40,191 nucleotides of DNA from NCBI GenBank assembly GCA_016874715.1, contig VGTK01000036.1, positions 1-40,191 of the forward strand, in the 5' to 3' direction. Below the pieces are notes generated by a model. The model was not told the DNA's origin. It ran no database searches and was given only the letters and a program-made list of their open reading frames with translations. Made by a program: the position numbers and the translations under genes. Below, piece after piece: positions 25,350-32,930 of the stretch (position 1 is the stretch's first letter; each line of letters opens with the position of its first letter). This stretch comes from Deltaproteobacteria bacterium. Lineage in GTDB: Bacteria; Desulfobacterota; Binatia; UBA12015.

Positions 25350-26866
25350 CGACCGCGCCGACCCTGTGCGCACCCGCGGGCGTCGGCGCGGCGTTCGTCG
25401 TCGCGTCGACGTGCCCGCGCTGCGCGGCGCCGCTCGACTTCGCCGAGGGCTCGAACGCGGTGCGCTGCGCGCACTGCGGCACCGTGCTGCTCGTCACCGG
25501 ACGCCGGCGCGTGCTGCGCTGGGCGGTGCGCCCGCGCGTGAGCGCGGTCGAGGCGCGGAAGCTCGCGGCGTTCGCGAGCGGTGCTGCCGCGGCGCGCGGT
25601 GCGCCCCGCCTGGTGTTCGTACCGTACTACCGGCTGACGGCGGAGGAGCTGTTCTGGCAGCGCGAGCGCGTGCGTCGTGCGCCGCGCGCAGCCGATCCCG
25701 AGCAGCCGCTCGACGAGGGCGGGCGTCTGCTGCGCGCGCTCGGCGGCGGCTCCCGCGCGGAGGGCGAGGTCGAGCTGCAGCTCGCGAGCCGGGCGATCGA
25801 GCGCAGCTTCCTCGCCTGTCCCGAGATCGCGGGGCTCGCGACCTGGTCGCTCGGCGTCCGGACGGGGGTGCTGCGTCTCGAGCTCTTCGACCGCGAGACG
25901 CTCGAGCGCGACGGCGTCGTGGTCGAGCCGACGGTCGCTGCGGACGCGGCTCTGGCGCGCGCGCTCGCGCCGCAGGTGCCCGGCGATACCGTGCACCGCG
26001 ACGTGCTGCGCGTCGTGCTGTCGCTGGTGTGGTTTCCGCTGTGGACGGTGCCGACGGCGGCGCGCCGGGTCGCGGTGATCGACGCCGTGACCGGATCGAT
26101 GGTCGCGCGCGACGCCGGCGCGGCGGAGCTCGACGCGCTGCTCGCCGGCGACGGGGCCGCGGCGGGCGGGACGCACGTCGTCGGCTTCCGGCCGCTGTGC
26201 TGTCCGAACTGCGGCTGGGACTTCGCGGTGCGCGCGGCGGACGTGGTGTTCCACTGCGGCTCGTGCGAGCGCACCTGGGAGCTGCGCGGCGAGGAGCTCG
26301 AGCAGATCGCCAGCGACGTCGTGGCGCCGACCGCCGCGGACGCGAGCGACGCGCTGCCGCGCCTGCCGGTCTGGGAGGTGCGCGGGGCCGTGACGACGCG
26401 GCAGGCTCCGGCGGCAGCGAGCGTCGTCCTGCCCCAGAGGCTGTTTGCGCCCGCGTTCTCGTGGCGCCCGCTCGATCACCTGTGCGACCTCGGCGTGCGA
26501 CTCGCCCGCCGCGCTCCGGCCGCGCCCGACCTCGAGCCGACGAAGGAGATGCCGCTGGTCGGCTGTTCGCTCGACCGTGAGGACGCGCTCGTCCTCGCAC
26601 GGGTGGTCGCGCTCGCGCTCCTGCTCGACGACGGCAACGTGCGCTTCGCCGCCGCGCGCGGGAGGCCGGTGCCGGGAGTCGCGATCGACGATCCGGTGAC
26701 GCGCCTCGTCTGGCTGCCGTTCGCAGGTGACGCGTACTCCGTTCGCGACCCGTTCGGCCGCTACGCGCTGCCACGCCGGGCGGTGGAGAGCATGATCGGC
26801 GAACCTCTGCCCGGCGTGGCATCCAAAACCAGGAGCCCGTCATCGCCGCTGCGCGCGCGACCGTAG
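25346..26866 (+). CDS. unknown protein with two zinc ribbons, partner of SPFH gene
   Basis: 506 residues if it starts at TTG 25346, which overlaps the SPFH stop (TTGA); no better codon lies before the first ribbon. Cys23/26/41/44 form an N-terminal zinc ribbon (TCPRC...RCAHCG). A mixed domain follows, with LVFVPYYRLTAEELFWQ near residue 92 and a hydrophobic VLRVVLSLVWFPLW near 222 that could be membrane-embedded. A second ribbon has Cys286/289/304/307 (CPNCGWDF ... HCGSCERTW). The C-terminal third is not recognised. I know of no named family. The overlap with the SPFH gene and the shared Zn ribbons suggest that the two products work together at the membrane. The last 15 residues are low-complexity and may be an extension. 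Confidence 0.72.
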   Translation: MTTAPTLCAPAGVGAAFVVASTCPRCAAPLDFAEGSNAVRCAHCGTVLLVTGRRRVLRWAVRPRVSAVEARKLAAFASGAAAARGAPRLVFVPYYRLTAEELFWQRERVRRAPRAADPEQPLDEGGRLLRALGGGSRAEGEVELQLASRAIERSFLACPEIAGLATWSLGVRTGVLRLELFDRETLERDGVVVEPTVAADAALARALAPQVPGDTVHRDVLRVVLSLVWFPLWTVPTAARRVAVIDAVTGSMVARDAGAAELDALLAGDGAAAGGTHVVGFRPLCCPNCGWDFAVRAADVVFHCGSCERTWELRGEELEQIASDVVAPTAADASDALPRLPVWEVRGAVTTRQAPAAASVVLPQRLFAPAFSWRPLDHLCDLGVRLARRAPAAPDLEPTKEMPLVGCSLDREDALVLARVVALALLLDDGNVRFAAARGRPVPGVAIDDPVTRLVWLPFAGDAYSVRDPFGRYALPRRAVESMIGEPLPGVASKTRSPSSPLRARP

Positions 26867-26876
26867 AACTGCAAGG

Positions 26877-26915
26877 CCACCGGACAGAGTGTCGAAGTTC
26901 GCCCGTGTCTGGTGG
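26877..26915. repeat. imperfect inverted repeat downstream of zinc-ribbon gene
   Basis: CCACCGGACA (26877-26886) and TGTCTGGTGG (26906-26915) pair with one mismatch around a 19-base loop. It lies 10 bases after the zinc-ribbon stop. No T-run follows. The rest of the 204-base gap up to 27070 contains nothing recognisable except a short antisense stretch that resembles the end of an amidase. Confidence 0.4.
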
Positions 26916-27070
26916 TGAGCCAGGCTTCGACCGGAACGAGTGCTCGGATCACGCCGGAATGGCGCTCGGCGTGGGCCGGAACGCGGAGGGAGCTCGGGCG
27001 GCCGACTGCCGGTTTGCGGTCTAGCGGCGCCTGCGATGGCGGGACGTTCTTGCCGCGACGGTCGTTGGCT

Positions 27071-28474
27071 ATGATGAAGACGCGCGTCCCATCTGGTCTC
27101 GAGCAGGAGCCAGCCAGAGGTGGGAGCCAGCGGAACGGCGCCGTCGCCGCACTACTGATCCTTCTGCTGGTGGGCATGGTACTCCGCCTGGTGGGGATCT
27201 TCACCGTTGGGAACGTCCCGAAGCTACACGGTGACGAACGGTACTACGTTCGTGCCGCGCGCACCTTGCTCGACCAGGGCTCGTTCCCAGGCTCGTTCCG
27301 TCCTCCGGGATACGCGGCCTTCATCGCCGGGTCGCTGCGCGTCCTGCCGTGGGGTTCGAGGGGCGTCCAGCTAGCGCAGGCCGCAGTGTCGCTCGTCGCT
27401 CTCGCGCTGGTCTTCGATTTGGTGTGCCGACGATTCGGTGTCCGTCCGGCGTTGCTCTCGGGGCTCCTTTGCGCAGTCAATCCGACGTTGATCCACTACA
27501 CATCCCTGTTCTGGTCGGAAACGTTGGTGGCGACGCTGATCTTGCTTGTGCTTTGGTGTCTCGATCGTTTCGCCGACGAGCCGCGATCGCGGTGGTTGGT
27601 CGCGGCGCGTGTCGCGCTCGGCGCAACCGCCTTGACGCGCGAGATGCATCTGTACTTCGCCCCGTTCATCGTTGCGTGGATCGTCTCCGTACGCCAACGC
27701 CCGCTGTCGTCGAAGCTGTCGGCAGCGATGGTCTTCGCGATGTCGGTTGCGATCGCCGTTCTGCCTTGGATGATGCGCAACCACCGACAAATAGGCGAGT
27801 TCGCGTTGTCGATGAATCGCTGGTTGCCTGCTGCGATGGGAAACCGTCCCGCGCTCGACGGCACTTTGCTCGGGCCTGGCAGCCACGCGGAGATGGTTGC
27901 TGCGTACAGGGAATATCCATCACCCGTGGCGCGCGAAGCCTATGCTCGTCGGACGGCGCTCGACAGCATCGCGGAGCAGCAGCCGTGGTGGATCGTACGC
28001 AAGGTGGCGCGCAACACCGATCTGCTGTTCTCCCCCACGAGCCAGCTGTCCCGGTACGCCCGACGAGGCTGGCTGCCCGACGAGTTGAGGTCGGTCGCAA
28101 CGTTCCTGGTCGTGAGCGAAGCAGCGGCGTATGGCGTCTTGATGAGCCTCGGGATCGTAGCTCTGTGGTTCGTACCTGGCGGCCACCCCAAGGCCCTGGT
28201 CGTTGCCTGGATCATCTTCAGCTGGGGGGTTTACGTGATCGCGAACGCGAACCATCGGTTTCGGGTGCCGTTGCTGCCGTTGTTCGCGCTGTACGCGGGC
28301 CCGCTCCTCTGCGGGCGCTGGGTGAGCGATCGCACGTTTCGCCCGCGCCTCGTGGGCGCGCTGGTGTGCCTGGCGGTCTTCGCGGTGGTTCAGCTCGGCC
28401 GCGTGCGGACCTCACCCAACGATGAGACGGCCAGTGAAGAGGAGGCGTCGACGACGGCAGAGTCGATCCCGTGA
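27071..28474 (+). CDS. GT39/ArnT-like polytopic glycosyltransferase
   Basis: 467 residues from ATG 27071 (a second ATG directly follows). Around eleven membrane helices. The first loop holds GDERYYVRAARTLLDQG, the Asp-Glu pair and Tyr typical of the PMT_2 superfamily, and then RPPGYAAF. A NPTLIHYTSLFWSE loop follows, where GT39 enzymes interact with the sugar carrier. The charged N-terminal 25 residues are cytoplasmic. It should transfer sugar from a polyprenyl phosphate on the outer face of the membrane; substrate unknown. Codon use is visibly less GC-biased (many T- and A-ending codons) than in its neighbours, which hints at transfer from another genome. It stands alone, with gaps of 204 and 201 bases on either side. 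Confidence 0.82.
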   Translation: MMKTRVPSGLEQEPARGGSQRNGAVAALLILLLVGMVLRLVGIFTVGNVPKLHGDERYYVRAARTLLDQGSFPGSFRPPGYAAFIAGSLRVLPWGSRGVQLAQAAVSLVALALVFDLVCRRFGVRPALLSGLLCAVNPTLIHYTSLFWSETLVATLILLVLWCLDRFADEPRSRWLVAARVALGATALTREMHLYFAPFIVAWIVSVRQRPLSSKLSAAMVFAMSVAIAVLPWMMRNHRQIGEFALSMNRWLPAAMGNRPALDGTLLGPGSHAEMVAAYREYPSPVAREAYARRTALDSIAEQQPWWIVRKVARNTDLLFSPTSQLSRYARRGWLPDELRSVATFLVVSEAAAYGVLMSLGIVALWFVPGGHPKALVVAWIIFSWGVYVIANANHRFRVPLLPLFALYAGPLLCGRWVSDRTFRPRLVGALVCLAVFAVVQLGRVRTSPNDETASEEEASTTAESIP

Positions 28475-28577
28475 CCCCGGTGCGGCCGGTGCCCTTCGGC
28501 CTGCCGGCCCCTCGGTCACGGCTGTGACGCGGGACCATGAACCCCTGAGAATCCCGGCCCGGGCCCTACTTCGAAGA

Positions 28578-28595
28578 GCTGGCTCGAGAGCCAGC
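28578..28595. terminator. perfect 18-bp inverted repeat between convergent genes
   Basis: GCTGGCTC at 28578-28585 and GAGCCAGC at 28588-28595 are perfect complements separated by two bases, giving a seven-base-pair stem with a CGAG tetraloop. It sits in the 201-base space between the convergent GT39 and crotonase genes and could end transcription from both sides, although no T-tract flanks it. I see no gene or tRNA in the rest of this space. Confidence 0.4.
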
Positions 28596-28675
28596 GGCTC
28601 ATGGCCTGGCGCGCTCGGACCATGCGACTCGCCGAAGCCCTCAGACTCCGGACTGCTCCCGCGGTTCGGCAGCGC

Positions 28676-29485
28676 TCACTCCGGGTCGCGGAACTCCGCC
28701 GTGCGCTTCTCGAGGTTCGCCTTCACCGCCTCCATCTGATTCGGGCTGCCGATCAGCGAACGCTGCAGGCTCTCCTCGAGCGCGAAGCCGTCGTGGCGCG
28801 AGCCGAGCCAGCTCTCCGCGAACAGCTTCTTGCCGGCCCGGATCGCGTCGGGTGACTTCGACGCGATCTCGCCCGCCAGGTCTAGCGCGCTCGCGAACGG
28901 GTTCTCGGCGGTGCGCGTCGCGAGCCCGAGAGCCACGGCCTCCGTGCCCGACACCACGCGGCCGGTGAAGGTCAGCTCCTTCGCCACGTCGAGGCGGACC
29001 AGGTGGCGCAGCGTCTGGCTGCCGCTCATGTCCGGGATGAGCCCCCACTTGATCTCCATCACCGACAGCTTCGCGTCGGGTGCGACGATGCGGATGTCGG
29101 CGCCGAGCGCGATCTGCAGCCCGCCGCCGTACGCGACGCCGTGCACCGCGGCGATCACCGGCTGCGGCAGCGCGGTCCAGGCGTAGGCCGCGCTCTGCGC
29201 GAAGTTCGCGGGCGAGGCGTCGCTGCGCGACAGCAGGCCCGGGGCTCCGCCACTGCGCTCTCCGCTGCCCATCGCCATGAAGCTCATGAAGTCGAGGCCG
29301 GCGCAGAAGGCGCGGCCTTCGCCCGACAGCACCACCGCGCGGACCTTGCCGTTCGCGCCGATCTCGCGTGCCGCCTCGATCAGGCCCGCGAACATCGCCT
29401 GGTCGAGCGCGTTCATCTTGTCGGGGCGGCTCATGCGGACCTCGGCGACGCCGCCGTCGATTCGGACGGTCACTCTCTCGGACAT
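28676..29485 (-). CDS. crotonase family enoyl-CoA hydratase/isomerase
   Basis: 269 residues from ATG 29485, with GAGGAG seven bases upstream. The crotonase fold is clear: RPDKMNALDQAM near residue 20, oxyanion strand FCAGLDFMSF near 62, VHGVAYGGGLQIALGADIRI near 112, and MEIKWGLIPDMSG near 142. At the first catalytic position, where hydratases have Glu (CEL), this protein has Gln (GGLQ); the second Glu (MEI) and the Asp of the IPD segment are kept. That pattern is closer to dienoyl-CoA isomerase-like crotonases than to classical hydratases, so the exact reaction is open. Fatty-acid or aromatic acyl-CoA degradation is likely. It stands alone and diverges from a small unknown gene. Confidence 0.88.
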   Translation of the reverse strand: MSERVTVRIDGGVAEVRMSRPDKMNALDQAMFAGLIEAAREIGANGKVRAVVLSGEGRAFCAGLDFMSFMAMGSGERSGGAPGLLSRSDASPANFAQSAAYAWTALPQPVIAAVHGVAYGGGLQIALGADIRIVAPDAKLSVMEIKWGLIPDMSGSQTLRHLVRLDVAKELTFTGRVVSGTEAVALGLATRTAENPFASALDLAGEIASKSPDAIRAGKKLFAESWLGSRHDGFALEESLQRSLIGSPNQMEAVKANLEKRTAEFRDPE

Positions 29486-29650
29486 GCTGTGCTCCTCGGC
29501 CGTGCGGCGGATGGGTTCGGAGCCGCGGCGTGCGGCCCGACGCGGGACTCTGGCACGCGGGCGACGCTCGTTCCATCCGCGGGTGCGGCCCGCTATGCCT
29601 GTGTGCGGCACCTGCACGGGGACGCGCCGCGTCCCGGGAGAGCGTACGAG

Positions 29651-29875
29651 ATGAGCGAGCACGACGAGGCGAACCGCGTGACCGAGCCGTCCGAGGAGGC
29701 GGGCTGCGCCGTCGACTGGAGCTGGCTCCGGGGACTGGTCGTCGAGTCGGCGACGTCCGACATGCAGCACTGGCGCGTCCGCTTCACCAACGGCCTCACG
29801 CTGACGATCCAGGCGTCGTCGTGGAAGGAGAAGCCGTTCCTCGCGTTCCAGCCGTGGAAGGCGCCGGGGAGCTGA
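29651..29875 (+). CDS. small conserved-looking protein of unknown function
   Basis: 74 residues from ATG 29651, with GGGAGAG upstream as a weak ribosome-binding site. The long open frame before it is a shadow of the crotonase gene. The product is acidic at the start and ends with a compact stretch containing WLRGLVVESATSD, WRVRFTNGLTLTIQ and WKEKPFLAFQPWKAPG. Five Trp in 74 residues and alternating hydrophobics suggest a small beta fold. I do not recognise a family and no metal motif is seen. It precedes the aldo/keto reductase gene by 144 bases that include no clear hairpin, so it may share a transcript with that gene. Confidence 0.55.
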   Translation: MSEHDEANRVTEPSEEAGCAVDWSWLRGLVVESATSDMQHWRVRFTNGLTLTIQASSWKEKPFLAFQPWKAPGS

Positions 29876-30019
29876 CGGCGCGCCGCTTCCGGATCCGCCA
29901 GATGACGACGACGCGGTAGGGCGTGTCCGCCCATTCCCAGGACGCCTCGGGAACGCTACGACGTCGCAGCCGCGCACGGAGTGCGGTCTCTGTTCTTCTC
30001 GGCAAGGAGTGCCACGCAC

Positions 30020-31120
30020 GTGCAGTACGCGACCCTCGGTGACACCGGACTGATCGTCTCCCGCCTGGCGTTCGGCGCCGCCACCTTCGCGAAGCAGAAC
30101 AAGGACGCCGGCTCGCTCGCCAAGGTCGGGGAGGGACTCGCGGACGAGCTCGTCGGCATGGCGCTCGATCAGGGGGTCAACTGGTTCGACACCGCCGACA
30201 GCTACGCCGGCGGCGAGTCCGAGACGTTGCTGGGCCGCGCGCTCGGCGCGCGGCGCGGTGACGTCCTGCTGTCGACCAAGGTCGGTTTTCGTACCGGCGA
30301 GGCGCTCGGCCAGCAGGGCCTGTCGCGACGGCACATCCTGTGGTCGATCGACGCGAGCCTGAAGCGTCTCGGCACCGACTGGGTCGACTTCCTGATCGTC
30401 CACCGGGAAGATCCGCTGACGTCGCTCGAGGAGACGCTGTCGGCGCTCGACGCGGTCGTGCGCGCCGGCAAGGCGCGCTACGTCGGCTTCGCGAACTGGT
30501 CGGCGTGGAAGGTTGCCGCGGCGCTCGAGATCCAGCAGGCGAACGGGCTCGCGCGCTTCGCCTGCGGACAGGTCTACTGGTCGCTGCTCGGACGCGACGC
30601 CGAGCGTGACTTCGTCGCGCTCGCGCGGCGCTACCGGATCGGGCTCGCGGCGTGGAGCCCGCTCTCCGGCGGCTTCCTCTCCGGGAAGTACAACCCCGAG
30701 AACCTGCGCGATCCGGAGTACCGCTACTCGGGCTTCGACGTGCTGCCGTTCGACAAGGCGCACGGCTTCGCGGTCGTGGAGCTGCTGCGCGCGATCGCCG
30801 CGCGCCGGCAGGCGAGCGTGCCGCAGGTCGCGATCGCGTGGCTGCTCGCGAAGAGCGGACCGGCAACCGTATCGGCCACGCCGTGCGGGCGGGACGACCC
30901 CTCCCGGGCCGCGTTTCCCACCAGCGTGCTGCTCGGCGCGACGAAGCTCCGCCAGCTGGTCGACGACCTCGGCGCGGTCGACGTGGCGCTCGAGCCCGAG
31001 GACATCGCGGAGCTCGACGCGGCGACGGCGCCCGTGCCCGTCTACCCGAACTGGTTCATCGACGACATGGTCGACGCACCGTCGCGCGCAGCCCTGCTCG
31101 GCGGCGGACAGATGCCCTGA
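30020..31120 (+). CDS. aldo/keto reductase with an internal insertion
   Basis: 366 residues from GTG 30020, selected because AAGGAG lies ten bases upstream. Classical AKR tetrad: Asp57 and Tyr62 in FDTADSYAGG, Lys87 in STKVGF, His128 in VHREDP. GLAAWSPLSGGFLSGKY in the middle and LLGATKLRQLVDDL near the end form the NADPH-binding region, so it should reduce aldehydes or ketones with NADPH. Between AKSG (residue 280) and TSVLLGA there are about 19 extra residues (including Pro, Cys and Arg-Asp-Asp) that ordinary members do not have. The insert keeps the frame, so the protein is probably functional. It ends before a hairpin shared with the convergent VOC gene. Confidence 0.92.
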   Translation: MQYATLGDTGLIVSRLAFGAATFAKQNKDAGSLAKVGEGLADELVGMALDQGVNWFDTADSYAGGESETLLGRALGARRGDVLLSTKVGFRTGEALGQQGLSRRHILWSIDASLKRLGTDWVDFLIVHREDPLTSLEETLSALDAVVRAGKARYVGFANWSAWKVAAALEIQQANGLARFACGQVYWSLLGRDAERDFVALARRYRIGLAAWSPLSGGFLSGKYNPENLRDPEYRYSGFDVLPFDKAHGFAVVELLRAIAARRQASVPQVAIAWLLAKSGPATVSATPCGRDDPSRAAFPTSVLLGATKLRQLVDDLGAVDVALEPEDIAELDAATAPVPVYPNWFIDDMVDAPSRAALLGGGQMP

Positions 31121-31185
31121 GGACCTACGCGCTCGCCCGCATCCCGCGTCACGCGGAGTGACGCCGCCGGCATGCACCGCCCTTG

Positions 31186-31213
31186 CCGGCGGGCCGCGGC
31201 CTCGGCCCGCCGG
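31186..31213. terminator. bidirectional hairpin between AKR and VOC genes
   Basis: CCGGCGGGCC (31186-31195) and GGCCCGCCGG (31204-31213) are perfect complements around an eight-base loop, in the 115-base space between two convergent genes. It probably terminates both transcripts, although no T-tract is present. Confidence 0.5.
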
Positions 31214-31235
31214 AGGTGGGCCGAGGCGCGGTCGC

Positions 31236-31619
31236 TCACGCCATGCGGTGCAGGGCGCAGAGCTTGTTGCCCGACGGATCGCGCAGGTAGGCGAGGTACA
31301 TCTTGCCGAGGCTGCCCTCGCGGACGCCAGGAGGATCCTCGCAGGTCGTGCCGCCGTTGGCCACTCCGGCCGCGTGCCACGCATCCACCGTCGCCGGGTC
31401 GGCGACGTTGAAGCCGATCGTGGCGCCGTTGGCGGACGACGCCGGAGCGCCGTTGATCGGCTTGGTGACGGCGAACGCGGCGCCCGTGGGCGACAGGTAG
31501 AAGACCCGACGGCCGTCGTCGATCATGCCCGGTGCGATGCCGAGGGTGCCGAGCACGGCGTCGTAGAACTTCTTGGAAGCCTCGAGATCGTTGGTGCCGA
31601 CCATGACGTGGCTGAACAT
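31236..31619 (-). CDS. VOC superfamily (glyoxalase/dioxygenase-like) protein
   Basis: 127 residues from ATG 31619, with AGGGAG seven bases upstream; the frame extends further but without a start signal. It is one glyoxalase module pair: FSHVMVGTNDLEASKKFYDAVLG at the start (quoted as FSHVMVGTND and KKFYDAVLG), then a central loop with GATIGFNVADPATVDAWHAA, and YLRDPSGNKLCALH at the end. His4, a mid-domain residue and the late Asp/Glu would bind metal; the second-half ligand is not obvious. The family includes glyoxalases, extradiol dioxygenases and drug-binding proteins, so the substrate is unknown. It diverges from the FkbM-like gene across 245 bases in which I see no other gene. Confidence 0.85.
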   Translation of the reverse strand: MFSHVMVGTNDLEASKKFYDAVLGTLGIAPGMIDDGRRVFYLSPTGAAFAVTKPINGAPASSANGATIGFNVADPATVDAWHAAGVANGGTTCEDPPGVREGSLGKMYLAYLRDPSGNKLCALHRMA

Positions 31620-31864
31620 CGCATCTCCCTTCGTATCGACCGGTGTGTCGCGGACAACCGCGCAGGACGGGGACGCCGTCATGTACGGTCGCCGCGGCGG
31701 ATGCAAACCCGCGCGGTCGCGAGCACGACGATCGACGCCGAGAACGAGGGCGGCGCGCGCGCCGCGGTGGGACGCGACTACCAGCCGGGAACTCGGACGT
31801 GGCCGTCGACGTCGCGTCCGAGGTCCTTCCGTCGCAGCGACGAGGCGTGATACGGAAGCCAGCG

Positions 31865-32872
31865 ATGCGCGCCGGATCTCCGCTGCTCGCGGTCCTCGTG
31901 CTGCTCGTCCTCGCGGATGCGACGACGCACGCCGAGGAGGGGCGGGCCGACGCCAGCCCCGGCCCCGCGGCCAGCCCCGCGACGACGGTCGACATCCTGT
32001 GGACCGGCGACAAGCTGTACTCGTACGGCAACGAGGAGCTGATCATCCGCGACTTCTTCCAGGACCGTCGCGAGGGCGTGTTCGTCGACATCGGCTGCGC
32101 GTGGCCGATCAAGAGCAGCAACACCTACTACCTGGAAAAGCACCTCGGCTGGAGCGGCATCGCCGTGGACGGCCTGGGCGACTACGCCGAAAGCTGGCGC
32201 ACCAGCCGGCCGCGCAGCAAGTTCCTGAACTTCCTCGTCACCGAGCGCTCGGACAACCGGGAGACGTTCTACAAGGCCGGGACCTGGGGGAACTCCACCG
32301 CGGAGAAGGACGTCGCGCGGCACCTGAACGTCGTCGGGGAGCTGCAGGTTCCCGGCATCACGCTCGACGACCTGCTGGCACGAAACGGCGTCCGGCACGT
32401 CGACCTGCTGTCGATCGACGTCGAAGGACACACCGCGGCCGTGCTGGCCGGCTTCGACCTGCAGCGCTGGAAGCCCGAGCTGGTCTGCGTCGAGGACGAC
32501 GGCACGCTGGTCGTGCCGTGGTTCAAGGAGCGCGGCTACGCGCCGATCGCGCGCTACCGGCTGCGCGACGTCGCCAACTGGTACTTCGCTCCGCAGCAGG
32601 CCGCGCGGGCCGCCGACGCGCGCGAGACCGCGCGTGGCCGCGAGGAGGCGGACCGGCGCGAGAAGCTGCTCGCCAGCGAGCCGCTGGAGTCGCCGGTGCA
32701 GTTGCTGATGAACCCGCGGTACATCCTCGGCCCCGACGGTACGCTGCGGCCGAACCTGCGCTGGCAGGAGGCGATGGCGAAGGCGAACGCGACCGCCGCC
32801 GAGCGGGCGGCGGCCGGCCCGACTCCGACGGGGTCAGCGCCCGCCTCGGCGACGCCGCGCGCCGCGCCCTGA
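31865..32872 (+). CDS. FkbM-type methyltransferase-like protein with signal peptide
   Basis: 335 residues from ATG 31865; an alternative GTG at 31847 adds six residues. The first 24 residues (RAGSPLLAVLVLLVLADATTHA) make a plausible signal peptide, which is odd for an enzyme needing S-adenosylmethionine. A short Ala/Pro stretch follows, then the domain: VFVDIGCAWPIKSSNTYYL near 72 is the glycine-poor SAM motif of FkbM proteins, and LLSIDVEGHTAAVLAGFD near 180 is their second hallmark. The C-terminal 80 residues are charged and unlike the core. It might be anchored with the catalytic part in the cytoplasm, or it might have a non-methyltransferase role outside. It converges with the large DUF4215 gene across a perfect hairpin. 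Confidence 0.78.
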   Translation: MRAGSPLLAVLVLLVLADATTHAEEGRADASPGPAASPATTVDILWTGDKLYSYGNEELIIRDFFQDRREGVFVDIGCAWPIKSSNTYYLEKHLGWSGIAVDGLGDYAESWRTSRPRSKFLNFLVTERSDNRETFYKAGTWGNSTAEKDVARHLNVVGELQVPGITLDDLLARNGVRHVDLLSIDVEGHTAAVLAGFDLQRWKPELVCVEDDGTLVVPWFKERGYAPIARYRLRDVANWYFAPQQAARAADARETARGREEADRREKLLASEPLESPVQLLMNPRYILGPDGTLRPNLRWQEAMAKANATAAERAAAGPTPTGSAPASATPRAAP

Positions 32873-32886
32873 GATCTGATCGCTTG

Positions 32887-32923
32887 GCGTCGATCCCCGG
32901 CTCCTCGGTCCGGGGATCGACGC
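32887..32923. terminator. perfect 14-bp-stem hairpin between convergent genes
   Basis: GCGTCGATCCCCGG (32887-32900) and CCGGGGATCGACGC (32910-32923) are exact complements around a nine-base loop. The hairpin occupies most of the 58-base gap between the FkbM-like gene and the DUF4215 gene stop, so it should act as a terminator for both directions. There is no T-run. Confidence 0.65.
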
Positions 32924-32930
32924 ACGAAGC

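Noticed and set aside
27052..27075. TTGCCG...TATGAT as promoter of the GT39 gene
   Set aside because: The spacer is only 14 bases and the -10-like hexamer overlaps the start codon itself.
26761..27204. 147-residue minus-strand gene between the zinc-ribbon and GT39 genes
   Set aside because: No start signal and only a short amidase-like stretch; it overlaps two better-supported genes. Kept only as a low-interest finding.
28475..28675. tRNA or small RNA in the convergent gap
   Set aside because: Only one short perfect inverted repeat is seen; no cloverleaf arms or T-loop sequence.
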